Below are positions 1 to 8,500 of a stretch of 42,913 nt of DNA, piece after piece. Both the position numbers and the translations under genes were made by a program. Source of the stretch: an uncultured Ruminococcus sp. (GTDB lineage: Bacteria; Bacillota; Clostridia; Oscillospirales; Acutalibacteraceae); NCBI GenBank assembly GCA_902800005.1, contig CADCCP010000006.1, positions 1 to 42,913 on the forward strand, in the 5' to 3' direction. Each line of letters starts with the position of its first letter. The stretch's first letter is position 1. The notes under the pieces are model-generated. The model ran no database searches. It had not been told where the DNA came from and saw only the letters and a program-made list of their open reading frames with translations.

Positions 1-687
1 GTGATAGCCTGTTTTGCAGGCAGTTTCAAGAGTCTCGGTATTGTCGGATATACCCTGATAGAATTTAGAGGAGAGTTTGGAGAACTCTTTCATGTAGGCA
101 TATCGGTGGAAAGCGATAAGAGAGCCTTCATTTGCAAGACGTTCATTCCAAACATCAAGGGTATCTTTGAGAGAAATGTCCTGTTGGATTGCTTTCAGCA
201 GGGCATTTCTCTGATTAAGGACTTTTCTGTAACGGCTGAGGAACATTGCATATGAAGGTTTTATCTGACACAAGGCACTGTCTATGAAGTTTCTTCTTTC
301 ATCGGGACCGTTTTTAACAAGTGTCAGGTGATTCGGTGAAAAGATCACGGCACAAAAAGAGCCGATGATCTCTGACATATAGTTTTTTTGAATACCGTTA
401 AGAAAGGGGGTACGCCTGTTGTTTTGGATAAGGATTTCAACAGTTTGTTCACGGTTGGTTGAAAAGAAAGATGCCTTGACTTTAGCAAATTTTTGGTCAA
501 AGGCGATCAGTTCTCTGTCTTTTGCACCTCTGAAAGAGCGTCCGCCCGTCAAGAGCCACATAGATTCAAGAAGATTGGTTTTTCCCTGAGCATTGTTGCC
601 GTAGATGATGTTGATGTCAGGGGAAGGGGAGAGGGAGGAATTTTGCAGATTCCTGTAATTTTCAAAGCTGAGGTTTTTTATGAACAC
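1..687 (-). CDS. recF: RecF, DNA repair/replication ATPase (partial, 3' end outside window)
   Basis: RecF is an SMC-like ATPase that binds gapped DNA and helps load RecA. The 229 visible codons form the N-terminal part. The protein opens MFIKNLSFENYRNLQ, followed by a Walker A motif GNNAQGKT at residues 30-37 and the family segment LLTGGRSFRG. The start is GTG at 687, directly after the yaaA stop codon, with a GAGGTG ribosome binding site about 8 nt upstream. The reading frame stays open to base 1, so the C-terminal signature and Walker B region lie outside the window. The dnaA-dnaN-yaaA-recF order is the classical Firmicutes origin block; gyrB would be expected next, but that cannot be seen. 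Confidence 0.95.
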   Translation of the reverse strand, partial: MFIKNLSFENYRNLQNSSLSPSPDINIIYGNNAQGKTNLLESMWLLTGGRSFRGAKDRELIAFDQKFAKVKASFFSTNREQTVEILIQNNRRTPFLNGIQKNYMSEIIGSFCAVIFSPNHLTLVKNGPDERRNFIDSALCQIKPSYAMFLSRYRKVLNQRNALLKAIQQDISLKDTLDVWNERLANEGSLIAFHRYAYMKEFSKLSSKFYQGISDNTETLETACKTGYH

Positions 688-906
688 TTAAAGCACCTCA
701 AATATATTTCCGTCAAATTCGGCTGTATCGCCTTTACGCATTTTTTTGCCACGCATGGTACATATTTCACCGTTGACCTTTACGGAGCCGTTTTGGATAG
801 CGATCTTTGCCTGACCGCCAGTCTGGAAAACGCCGAGCATTTTTAGCATATTGTCAAGGCGAATAAATTCTTCATTTTCGGGTAGTTTCAGTTTGTTGTC
901 AACCAT
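688..906 (-). CDS. yaaA: S4-domain RNA-binding protein YaaA/RlbA
   Basis: This 72-residue protein consists almost entirely of an S4 RNA-binding fold. The segment [20 protein letters not shown] is followed by a hydrophobic strand and VKVNGEI, the usual S4 pattern. Small S4 proteins at this locus (YaaA, RlbA) lie between dnaN and recF in many Firmicutes and have been linked to ribosome maturation; the function here is inferred from family and position. Its start overlaps the end of dnaN by 8 nt and its stop abuts the recF start, so the three genes are probably co-transcribed and translationally coupled. Confidence 0.9.
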   Translation of the reverse strand: MVDNKLKLPENEEFIRLDNMLKMLGVFQTGGQAKIAIQNGSVKVNGEICTMRGKKMRKGDTAEFDGNIFEVL

Positions 907-2002
907 TTCTCAACCTCACGGGCATGACGAGGAAGATAAAATCATCTCCGTCACTTGGCAGAATGACGATAGGTTTCAAAGAGCCGTTCATTTTGATCCT
1001 GACCTCATCAGTTTCGGAGAATTTGAGAGCTTCAAGGATATACTTGTTGTCAAGACCGATCTCGACGTAATTGCCGTTGATCTGAGCTTCAAATTCATCG
1101 GTAGCTTCACCTTTAGAGGTATTGCATGAGGTAGTGACGATATTGTTTTCAAAACAGCATTTGATAGGTGTTTTGATCCTGTCTGTAAGTAGCAGAGACA
1201 TTCTTTCGATGGTGCTGGCAAACATTCTTGTATTGATAAGAGCTTCTGTTGAGAAGGAAGTAGGGATAGTTGCCCTGTAGTTCATGAATTCACCCTCAAT
1301 GAGTCTTGTTATGATGGTGTATTCGCCTATTAGCATTGTAAGATGTCTTCCGCTTGCACGTATGATAATTTCTTCAATGTCATCTGAGATAAGGTTGATG
1401 ATCTCCTGAAGGGATTTGCGTGGAACGATGACAGATTTTTCACCTTCATATTTTATTTTTTCTGTTCTCACGGCAAGTCTGTAGCCATCGACAGAGACGA
1501 TGCTCAAAGTACCGTTTGCCATTTCAAAGAGAGAGCCTTTTTGGGTAGGATTCTCGTCCTTGTCGGAGACGGCATACATAGTTTGTCTTATCATGCTTTT
1601 AAGTGTCTTGCCGTCAACGGATATTTTTTCGGGTGAAGCAACGATGGGAAGATCGGGATATTCGTCGGCAGACATTCCGATTATCTTGTATTCGGCTTTG
1701 CCGGCAGAGATATGCATAACGAGTTTTTCATCTGCTTCAATGGTAATGAGGTCTTCGGGCATTCTTTTGATGATGTCTGAGAACAGCTTTGCAGTTACGA
1801 CAATAGCACCTTCTTTTTTTATATGTGCATATATCGTTGTTGTAACACCTATTTCATTGTCATATCCGCAGAGAGTAAGTGTATTGTTTTCAGCCCTTAA
1901 AAGAATGCCTTCAAGAATAGCCATACTTGATTTTGAAGAAGCACTTCTTTGAATGTTTTCAACAGCTTTGTTCAATTTTTGGCGGTCACAATTGAATTTC
2001 AT
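899..2002 (-). CDS. dnaN: DNA polymerase III beta subunit (sliding clamp)
   Basis: The 367-residue protein matches the usual clamp length. It begins [20 protein letters not shown], contains the conserved ADEYPDLP segment near residue 135, and ends with the typical clamp C-terminus (IFLVMPVRL). As a head-to-tail dimer it encircles DNA and tethers polymerase and repair factors. The ATG at 2002 has an AAGGA ribosome binding site about 9 nt upstream. A TATTAT -10-like hexamer lies at 2056-2061 (minus strand), so dnaN may have its own promoter inside the origin's AT-rich element in addition to read-through from dnaA. I see no convincing -35 for it. Confidence 0.97.
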   Translation of the reverse strand: MKFNCDRQKLNKAVENIQRSASSKSSMAILEGILLRAENNTLTLCGYDNEIGVTTTIYAHIKKEGAIVVTAKLFSDIIKRMPEDLITIEADEKLVMHISAGKAEYKIIGMSADEYPDLPIVASPEKISVDGKTLKSMIRQTMYAVSDKDENPTQKGSLFEMANGTLSIVSVDGYRLAVRTEKIKYEGEKSVIVPRKSLQEIINLISDDIEEIIIRASGRHLTMLIGEYTIITRLIEGEFMNYRATIPTSFSTEALINTRMFASTIERMSLLLTDRIKTPIKCCFENNIVTTSCNTSKGEATDEFEAQINGNYVEIGLDNKYILEALKFSETDEVRIKMNGSLKPIVILPSDGDDFIFLVMPVRLRNG

Positions 2003-2072
2003 GCGTTTCAGTCCTTTTTCGTAAAATTTGAAAAATTTTTAAAAATTTGCCCCCTATAATATATCTAATATA

Positions 2073-2087
2073 TAGTAGTAGTAGTAG
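2073..2087 (+). repeat. DnaA-trio-like element (5 x TAG)
   Basis: Five uninterrupted TAG triplets are visible. They are followed by GGGCGG and two adjacent GTTGAAAA boxes on one side and by AT-rich DNA (ATATCTAATATA) on the other. DnaA-trios are trinucleotide repeats, 3'-GAT-5' on the strand that DnaA binds during unwinding. Both orientation and position fit that role here. A chance microsatellite is the alternative. Confidence 0.7.
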
Positions 2088-2091
2088 GGGC

Positions 2092-2372
2092 GGTTGAAAA
2101 GTTGAAAACGTCAAAAAATCCGCTTGCCAAGCGGCTTTGACGGTCTTATTGCTATGTTAATAATATGTTGAATGATGTTGAGAAATTGTTGAAAATTTTT
2201 AGCTTTCAACATTTATGTTGAAAGCTGTTGGTGGAATGTTGGGGGAAAAGTTGAAAACTTTGCTTATGGTAAAAATATCCAATTTAAGTTTTCAACCGAA
2301 AGTGTTGAAATGTTGAAAAGTTTTCAACCGAAAGTGATGGGTAAAAAATTACCCCTGTTGAGATTGTTGAGA
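2092..2372. repeat. Cluster of variant DnaA boxes (TTTTCAACN / NGTTGAAAA)
   Basis: Sites with GTTGAAA or its complement occur at 2092-2100, 2100-2108, 2187-2195, 2203-2211, 2216-2224, 2250-2258, 2289-2297, 2303-2311, 2311-2319 and 2321-2329, with weaker TGTTGA copies at 2166, 2176, 2356 and 2365. Two of them form a 26-bp palindrome at 2201-2226 (12-bp arms, TT centre). A 19-bp sequence AAGTTTTCAACCGAAAGTG is directly repeated at 2286-2304 and 2318-2336. Two more GTTGAAA copies sit upstream of dnaA at 4049-4057 and 4068-4076, so the origin may be bipartite as in Bacillus. Confidence 0.75.
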
Positions 2373-2374
2373 GA

Positions 2375-3688
2375 TCATCTGTCACGGATATTTTTGATAA
2401 TATCCTCGACAGTAGCTTTAAGTTTAGGGTCTTTGGTCATATTTTTTTCGATTTGTTTGATAGCGTAGACTATAGTAGAGTGGTCACGGTTGCCGAATTC
2501 TTCACCGATGAGGTTCATAGAGAGGTCTGTTATTTCCCTGACGGCATAGATAGCGATTTGACGGGCATTGGAGATGTTGGAGTTTCTTTTTGAGGAGCGG
2601 ATGTCATCGCTTGTGATGCCGAAGGTACGGGCGACTTCGTCAATGATTTTTTCAACAGTGAGGGGTGGTGGCTGATCGTTGTTGAGGATGTCGGAGATGG
2701 TTTTCTGAGCGACATTGATGGTAACTTTTTCACCGTAGAGTTGGCTTTGGGCTTTGAGTTTCTTGACGACACCTTCAAGCTGACGGATATTGGTTTTGAG
2801 ACGGGTAGCTATGTATTCGATGACATCATCGGGCAGGTTCATTTCAAGGAGTTCTGCCTTGCGTTTGATGATGGCGATTCGTGTTTCGAAGTCCGGGGGC
2901 TGTATGTCGGCGATAAGTCCGGATTCAAAACGGCTTTTGAGTCTGTCTTCAAGAGTTTTGATCTCTTTCGGGGGGCGGTCGGAAGTCAGGACGATCTGGC
3001 TTTTTGCTTCATAGAGGGTGTTGAAAGTGTGGAAAAATTCTTCCTGAGTAGATTCTTTTCCGCCTATGAACTGGATGTCGTCTACCAAGAGGACATCAGA
3101 TTTTCTGTATTTGTTTCTGAAGTCACTTGCGGAGTTGAGGCGGATAGCCTCGATAAGTTCGTTGGTGAAGTCATCGCCCTTTACATAGATGATAGTTTTT
3201 TCCGGATTAGTCCTGTGGATCTCGTTTCTTATGGCGTAGAGAAGATGAGTTTTGCCGAGACCTGAGTTTCCGTATATGAAAAGGGGGTTGTATGAGCCGC
3301 CGGGATTGGTTGCGACTGCAAGAGAGGCAGCGTGTGCAAATTTGTTGGATGAACCGACGATAAATGAGCTGAACGTAAACTCATAGTCAGCATCAACGGA
3401 TATGTCGGTCTGTTCGGGTTCACGGGTCACGATCTCATCGGGTACGGTAAAGCATATTTGTATTCCCTCACCAAAGACACTTGCAAATGCATCATTGAGC
3501 AGTTTCATATATCCTCTTGTCAGTGTCTGCCTGTGGAATTCGGCAGGTACCATGAGGATCGCTTTTCCTTCGGCAAAATCGAGTTTTACGGGTTCGATCT
3601 TGCTGATCCATGTCTTGTAGGCGACTTCTGTCAGATTTTGACGGCAGTATTCGCATATAATGCCCCATGCCTCTTTGAATGAATCCAT
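2375..3688 (-). CDS. dnaA: Chromosomal replication initiator DnaA
   Basis: DnaA is the AAA+ initiator that binds origin boxes and opens the duplex. The 437-residue protein starts at ATG 3688 (MDSFKEAWGIICEYCRQ) behind an AGGAGG site 8 nt upstream. A longer open frame to 3778 exists but lacks DnaA similarity and runs into the structured leader. Domain I occupies about residues 1-85. The AAA+ core has a Walker A motif GNSGLGKT near residues 138-145 and a Walker B motif LLVDDIQF. Domain IV at the C-terminus contains FGNRDHSTI, where most bacteria have FGGRDHTTV. That departure may go with the unusual box sequence in the adjoining gap. Confidence 0.97.
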   Translation of the reverse strand: MDSFKEAWGIICEYCRQNLTEVAYKTWISKIEPVKLDFAEGKAILMVPAEFHRQTLTRGYMKLLNDAFASVFGEGIQICFTVPDEIVTREPEQTDISVDADYEFTFSSFIVGSSNKFAHAASLAVATNPGGSYNPLFIYGNSGLGKTHLLYAIRNEIHRTNPEKTIIYVKGDDFTNELIEAIRLNSASDFRNKYRKSDVLLVDDIQFIGGKESTQEEFFHTFNTLYEAKSQIVLTSDRPPKEIKTLEDRLKSRFESGLIADIQPPDFETRIAIIKRKAELLEMNLPDDVIEYIATRLKTNIRQLEGVVKKLKAQSQLYGEKVTINVAQKTISDILNNDQPPPLTVEKIIDEVARTFGITSDDIRSSKRNSNISNARQIAIYAVREITDLSMNLIGEEFGNRDHSTIVYAIKQIEKNMTKDPKLKATVEDIIKNIRDR

Positions 3689-3994
3689 ATATATTCCTCC
3701 TGTTTTAAAAATTTTTTCAATGCACGCACGGCAGTTAAATGGAGTTACGACTTTTACATCTTGTTTCAAGATGACCAAATCTTTTATTATCAGGCGTGGA
3801 TAGCCCTCTTGTCAGCAGGGGATACCGCTGCACTCCGCCCCTGCTGCCGATTTTATGTCTTGTTTGTCAATGACAAACGTATAGGGAGCAATTAATCCCA
3901 CCGTCTTCCGAGGTGTAGGGATACTTGCTTACTAAGTTGAAGAGTGCTGTATCCGTACAAAAAATACTTTCATGCCGTATACAGATACCTATTC
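3689..3994 (-). ncRNA. Structured 5' leader of dnaA or small RNA (unrecognised)
   Basis: Between the dnaA promoter and the dnaA ribosome binding site lie about 300 nt with several strong hairpins in the minus-strand transcript. These are: a stem CUGUAU/AUACAG near 3984-3950; a hairpin with CACC/GGUG and UCC/GGA helices around 3895-3935; a perfect 7-bp stem GUUUGUC-AUU-GACAAAC at 3878-3862; and a perfect 9-bp stem CAGCAGGGG/CCCCUGCUG at 3846-3813. No U-tract follows the last stem. I checked for SRP RNA, RNase P RNA, tmRNA and T-box landmarks and saw none; a divergent 6S RNA cannot be excluded. It could be a dnaA regulatory leader or a separate RNA whose transcription continues into dnaA. Confidence 0.5.
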
Positions 3995-4000
3995 AATTAT

Positions 4001-4028
4001 ATTATAACACAAAATATGAAAAATTCAA
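4001..4028 (-). promoter_or_regulatory. dnaA-region promoter (minus strand)
   Basis: On the minus strand TTGAAT (4028-4023) and a perfect TATAAT (4006-4001) are separated by 16 bp, a good sigma-A type promoter. Initiation near 3994 would give the roughly 300-nt leader that precedes dnaA. Two GTTGAAA-type boxes lie just upstream (4049-4076), where DnaA could act on its own promoter. Confidence 0.7.
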
Positions 4029-4081
4029 ATAGTTTTTAACAATTTGCGGTTGAAAGTTAAAAGAAAAGTTGAAAAAATCCC

Positions 4082-4110
4082 TTGACAACACAAAAATATC
4101 ATGTCATAAT
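4082..4110 (+). promoter_or_regulatory. Promoter of the metallophosphoesterase gene
   Basis: TTGACA at 4082-4087 and CATAAT at 4105-4110 are separated by 17 bp. This promoter lies inside an upstream in-frame extension of the following gene, so the later ATG at 4135 is the better start. Confidence 0.7.
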
Positions 4111-4134
4111 TATGAAAAATATTTTATCGGGGCG

Positions 4135-4905
4135 ATGAAGGTGATCTATATAACGGGAGATACTCACGGTGAGTTCAAGAGATTCAAAAATAAGTTATTC
4201 AGTGCGAATGAAAATGATACAGTTATAATATGCGGAGATTTCGGCGGCTTGTGGGACGGCAGTCAGAAAGAAAATTATTGGCTGAAATGGCTTTGTGAAA
4301 AGCCGTATAAAATTTTGTTCTGTGACGGAAATCACGAAAATTATGATATGATAAAAAAATTTCCTGTTGAAAACCTGTTCGGCGGAAAAGTCCATAAAAT
4401 TTCGGATAATATCTATCACCTGATGCGTGGTGAGATGTTTGAGATAGAGGGAAAGAAGATATTTGTAATGGGCGGTGCAAGATCACATGATATAAGTGAC
4501 GGGATACTTGATCCGTCGGATACTGATTTCAACATCAAAGAAAAAATGTTGATAAGGCGTGGAAAATATATGTATCGTGTCAAAGGTGTATCATGGTGGG
4601 AAGAAGAAATGCCTTGTGATGAAGAATTTGCCCACGCTCTCGAAACTCTCCGAAAAAATAATTTTGAGTGCGATCATATAATTACTCATGACTGTCCGTC
4701 GTCTGTTCAGAAAATTCTCATAGATGAATATGTTGACGAAAAGAAAAGATCACAGTATTCCTGTGATAAGCTCAATGAATTTTTTCAGGATATTTCTGAA
4801 AAATGCCGTTTTAAAAAATGGTATTTCGGGCATTATCACCTTGATGCAGACCTCTGTGAAAAATACAGGCTCTTGTATGAATATATATTTGAACTCGGTG
4901 ATTAA
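4135..4905 (+). CDS. Calcineurin-like metallophosphoesterase
   Basis: This 256-residue protein has the full set of metallophosphoesterase motifs. GDTHG lies at residues 8-12, GDFGG near 38, GNHEN near 67, THDCP in the last third and FGHYH near the C-terminus. These coordinate a dinuclear metal centre for hydrolysing phosphomono- or diesters; the substrate cannot be told from sequence. The start ATG 4135 is chosen because it opens directly into the core (MKVIYITGDTHG) and because the promoter at 4082-4110 lies inside the longer frame beginning at 4069. The gene is divergent from dnaA and monocistronic, followed by tRNA genes with their own promoter. Confidence 0.88.
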   Translation: MKVIYITGDTHGEFKRFKNKLFSANENDTVIICGDFGGLWDGSQKENYWLKWLCEKPYKILFCDGNHENYDMIKKFPVENLFGGKVHKISDNIYHLMRGEMFEIEGKKIFVMGGARSHDISDGILDPSDTDFNIKEKMLIRRGKYMYRVKGVSWWEEEMPCDEEFAHALETLRKNNFECDHIITHDCPSSVQKILIDEYVDEKKRSQYSCDKLNEFFQDISEKCRFKKWYFGHYHLDADLCEKYRLLYEYIFELGD

Positions 4906-4932
4906 AAAAATAAAAAAAATGTATAAAAAGCA

Positions 4933-4961
4933 TTGACAAACGGCATGAGATATGATAATAT
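4933..4961 (+). promoter_or_regulatory. tRNA operon promoter
   Basis: TTGACA at 4933-4938 is followed after 17 bp by TAATAT (4956-4961), 14 bases before tRNA-Asp. Overlapping -10 alternatives (GATAAT at 4954) exist. Confidence 0.6.
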
Positions 4962-4974
4962 TATTCATGCAAGT

Positions 4975-5048
4975 GGTCCGGTAGTTCAGCTGGTTAGAAC
5001 GCTAGCCTGTCACGCTAGAGGTCGACGGTTCGATCCCGTTCCGGATCG
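4975..5048 (+). tRNA. tRNA-Asp (GTC)
   Basis: A 74-nt cloverleaf is visible. The acceptor arm GGTCCGG pairs with CCGGATC (one G-U pair), and the discriminator base is G. The anticodon stem CTAGC/GCTAG encloses the loop CTGTCAC with anticodon GTC at 5009-5011. The T-loop contains GGTTCGATCC. CCA is not encoded. Confidence 0.95.
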
Positions 5049-5052
5049 TCAG

Positions 5053-5078
5053 TGAACTCTCTCTATGGAGAGAGTTCA
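5053..5078 (+). other. Perfect hairpin between the two tRNA genes
   Basis: An 11-bp perfect stem (TGAACTCTCTC/GAGAGAGTTCA) closes on a TATG loop. It lacks a U-tract, so it is not a terminator. It may be a processing site separating tRNA-Asp from tRNA-Thr in a shared precursor. Confidence 0.5.
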
Positions 5079-5098
5079 ACTGCTTTATGGATTGAGGT

Positions 5099-5174
5099 GC
5101 TGATATAGCTCAGTCGGCAGAGCGCGTCCTTGGTAAGGACGAGGTCGTCAGTTCAAGTCTGATTATCAGCTCCA
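5099..5174 (+). tRNA. tRNA-Thr (GGT), CCA encoded
   Basis: A 76-nt tRNA is visible. Its acceptor stem is a perfect 7 bp (GCTGATA/TATCAGC) and its anticodon stem is CGTCC/GGACG around the loop TTGGTAA (anticodon GGT). The T-loop contains GTTCAAGTC, and CCA is encoded at 5172-5174. Confidence 0.95.
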
Positions 5175-5175
5175 G

Positions 5176-5206
5176 AAAGCACCCGAGAGATCGGGTGCTT
5201 TTTTGT
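5176..5206 (+). terminator. Intrinsic terminator of the tRNA operon
   Basis: A 9-bp GC-rich stem AGCACCCGA/TCGGGTGCT with a GAGA loop is followed by six T residues, directly after tRNA-Thr. Confidence 0.9.
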
Positions 5207-5465
5207 TGCCTGAAACATTGATGTTTACCGGACTTTTGAGATTTTGTACATAAGCCTGCGTTTGAATTTGTGAAATAATTTAACATACATATATGTGCAA
5301 TACGCTTACAAAACAGTGATCTGGTCGTAAACTGTTCATATTGCCCTGAAAGTGGAGGGGGCTGAGAGAACATATATACCGAGAATATCAAAAATTTATG
5401 CAGTGAAATTAAGTCGAACTCACGTTAGAAAGTCCCTTGTTTTTTTGAATTCTTATGATCTACAG
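5207..5465. other. Non-coding gap, nothing recognised
   Basis: No supported gene or RNA is seen here. The only sizeable open frame, on the minus strand, runs antisense through tRNA-Thr and has no family resemblance. The stretch separates the tRNA operon from the convergent leucine-rich-repeat gene. Confidence 0.5.
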
Positions 5466-5510
5466 AACAAGGCAGTATGCCACATTTGGTGACATACTGC
5501 CTTGTTTTTA
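5466..5510. terminator. Long perfect hairpin, probable bidirectional terminator
   Basis: A perfect 14-bp stem AACAAGGCAGTATG/CATACTGCCTTGTT closes on a 13-nt loop. A run of T follows on the plus strand (GTTTTTA). On the minus strand it lies about 20 bases past the stop of the large surface protein, though the U-tract there is poor (TTCTG). It probably serves mainly as the stop for that gene. Confidence 0.65.
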
Positions 5511-5532
5511 TTTCAGAGTTTTTCTGACGGGA

Positions 5533-8500
5533 TCATTTCACTGTTACGACGAAATATTTCTTTTCTACAACGCCGTTTGTATCCTGAACTTTGATGCAGA
5601 TGTCATAGTTGACTGCTGTATTAGGCTTGATGGATACAGTGTCATTGACAGCGAATTTCTGCTTTTCAACCCAGTTTGCATCGCTGGATTTTTTGTAGTA
5701 GAAGGCGTAGGTGTAAGGAGCGGTTCCGCCTGTTGCAGAACCCTTCATTGTGATGTTTCCGCCGAAAGTGATAGATGACTGCTCGTTAGCGGAGCCGTTG
5801 ACGGTAGAGGTGTTCTGGATACCTGCAACGCATTCAAAGTTGAGGTATTTCTTGACGATAGTACCGCTGCCGTCCTTTACTTTTACGCATACGTTGTATT
5901 TTGCGACTTTTGACGGTTTAACAGTAACTTTTGTATTTGTGGTAAAGTTCTGTTTTGTCACCCAAGAGGTGTCTGTATCCTTCTTGTAGAGGACTGCATA
6001 GGTGTAATCTCCTCTGCCTCCGTCTGCCTTGACGTTGACGGTAAGTGAATTGCCGAGTACGACCTTTTCGGAAGCGAGAGTAGAAAGGTTCTGGAGAGCG
6101 TTCTGATCAGCACCTACTTTGACGTTGACGATCTTTTCAACGATAACGCCTTTTGCATCTTTGGCTCTGACGCATATCTCATAATCGGCAGCCTTTGAGG
6201 GAAGAACAGATGTTTCGGTATTGGAACTGAAATTCTGTTTTGTTACCCATGAAGTATCGGTAGTTTTCTTGTAGAGGACGGCATATGTGTAGGGAGCAGT
6301 ACCGCCTTCTGCCGAAGCCTTGATATTGACTCTTTCGCCGAGTGCTATCTGTGTGGGTTCTACAACAGAAGTGTTCTTGAATTCAGACTGTACAGGCTGG
6401 TCGTCAGTGACAGCTAAATTATAGTATTCTTTTGCAACTGTGCCTTGTGCATCTTTTACTTTAACGCATATCTGATAATAGCCTGCTGCCTTGGGAGCGA
6501 AGGAAGCTGTTGCAGAAGAGGAGAATCCGGCAATAGTCGTCCAGTTCTTCTGAGAGAATTCTCTTGAGTAGTAAGCGTAGGTATATGAGCCTTTGCCGCC
6601 TGTAGCGGAGGCTTTTACGGTCACTTTTTCACCGACCTTGATGGTGTCGGCACTGAGGGATGAGGTGTTGGCAAGAACGCCCGTAACGGTTGCAGTCAAT
6701 GTCTTTGCAGCGGTCTTTCCTGTGCTGTCCTTAGCAGTGATACGAAGATTGTAAGTACCCTCTGCTTTGGGAGTGAATACGGCTGCAGCGTTTGCGGAGT
6801 AGTCTTTGACAGTCGTCCAAGCAGTTGCAGTTGAGAGTTTCTGCTCATACTTATAGGTCACATTGCCTTTGCCGCCTGTTGTATTGCCGAGCATGACGAT
6901 GCTTTCACCGAGTGTAACGGCACTTTCTGCAAGTGAAGAGGTGTTTGCAAGTGCAGCATTTACTTTGAGTGTGAAGAATTTCTTTTCTTCAGTGTTTTCG
7001 GTGTCTTTGACTTTTACGCAGATGTCATAATCGCCTGCTTTTTCGGGAGTAAATGTCGCAGCAGCGGTTGTGCTGTAAGCTGAAAGTGTTGTCCAGTCGG
7101 AAGCGGATGACAGTTTATAGAGGACACTATATTTTACTGTGCCGAGACCGCCGTAAGAAGAACCTGTTATTGTAACAGAATCACCGAGTACGATGTTATC
7201 GGAAGAAACTGTTGAAGAGTTGCCGAGTGCGGGGTTGACAACAACATCACAATAAGCGGTCTTTCCGTCGGTGATTGAAGCGGTTATCTTTGCATAACCT
7301 GCCGCAACAGCAGTTACTTTTCCGTTTGAAACCTTAGCAACTGTGGTATCGCTTGAAGTCCATTTAACAGTTTTATCGGTAGTTCTTTCGGTATCTATAG
7401 TTGCTTTCAGAGTAACGGTCTTTCCGACAGTTGTTTTTACAAGTGACTTGTCCAGAGAAATGCTGTTGGGGAGCTTGTTGAAATTAACGTCGAAATAGTT
7501 TGCATACCATTCGGCATAGCTGCCCTCATAGCCGGAGATAGTCAGATCGGGGAATTTCTCATAGAAGTTGCTGCCTATAGAAGTAACGGTTGCGGGGACA
7601 GTAATATTTGTAAGAGAGGTCATGCCTTCTGTAGAGAAGCTGATCTCTTTCATAGTGCTTGGGAATACGATACCCGTGAGATTTGCACAGTTTTTGAAAA
7701 CTCTGTTGTCCTCAACAGAAGTAACGCCTTCGGGAATGGTGTAAACGCCCTTTTTAGCATTGGGAACATAGCATATTTTCTTCATGTCCTTGCTGTAAAC
7801 AACGCCGTCAACAGTCTTGTAATTCAAGTTTGTGTCGGCAAAATTGACAGCCGTAAGACTTGCACAGTTCTCAAATGTATAGTCAAGGTCTACTGTATTA
7901 AGATAGTTTTTGGGGAAGTTGACGACAGTTATATTTTTTGCATCCTTGAAAGAACGTTCGTAAACTTCATTTACGCTTGCAGGAACATTGTAAACACCTG
8001 TTTTTGCACCGGGTACAAAGACGATCATTGTAACGTTCTTGTTATAGAGAATACCGTTTACTGTCTTGTAAGTGGGGTTGTTTGCAGGTGCATTTATAGC
8101 TTTGAGTTTCGGGCAGTTCTCAAATTTGTAGTAGCTGTTGAAATCATTGAAGTTTGTTGACAGATTGAGAGTTTCAAGATTCGGGCAATTTTTAAGTGCC
8201 TCATCTCTGATACGTCCCTGAGAGATGATATTTTCGGGGAGAGTGATAGTTGCCACACCTTTGGGGATAGCATAGATAATATCTTTTGCAAGGTTCATCA
8301 TCATGCCGTCAACAGACTGTGCTTTTGTATTGTCTTCCGAGATGACAAATTCGGTGATACTCAGTACATTGTCAAACAGGCTGTCCCAAACTTCCGTAGC
8401 TGCGGGAATAGTCAGTTTCTTAATGCCCGTACAGTTGTTGAAAGCATACTGACCGTCAACTTTTGTAACGGTTTCGGGGATAGTAATGTCACCTGCATAG

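Larger units (their letters stand above)
2003..2374. other. Candidate replication origin (oriC), dnaA-dnaN intergenic region
   Basis: No gene fits in this 372-base gap. Read along the minus strand (dnaA to dnaN) it contains, in order: a cluster of at least ten sites related to TTTTCAACN; two abutting boxes at 2100-2108 and 2092-2100; a GC-rich run (2087-2092); five tandem TAG triplets on the plus strand (2073-2087); and an AT-rich stretch to about 2030. Boxes, GC spacer, trinucleotide repeats and AT-rich DNA in that order match the basal unwinding element described for Bacillus subtilis oriC. The box differs from canonical TTATCCACA at two positions. Calling this the origin is an inference from layout and gene order. 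Confidence 0.8.

Noticed and set aside
3689-3778. N-terminal extension of dnaA to position 3778
   Set aside because: The extra 30 residues have no DnaA similarity and lie upstream of the strong AGGAGG site that serves the ATG at 3688.
3779-3994. SRP RNA, RNase P RNA or tmRNA upstream of dnaA
   Set aside because: None of the conserved sequence landmarks of these RNAs could be found; left as an unrecognised structured leader.
5110-5391. 93-codon minus-strand frame between the tRNAs and the LRR gene
   Set aside because: It reads antisense through tRNA-Thr and its terminator, has no ribosome binding site and shows no family resemblance.
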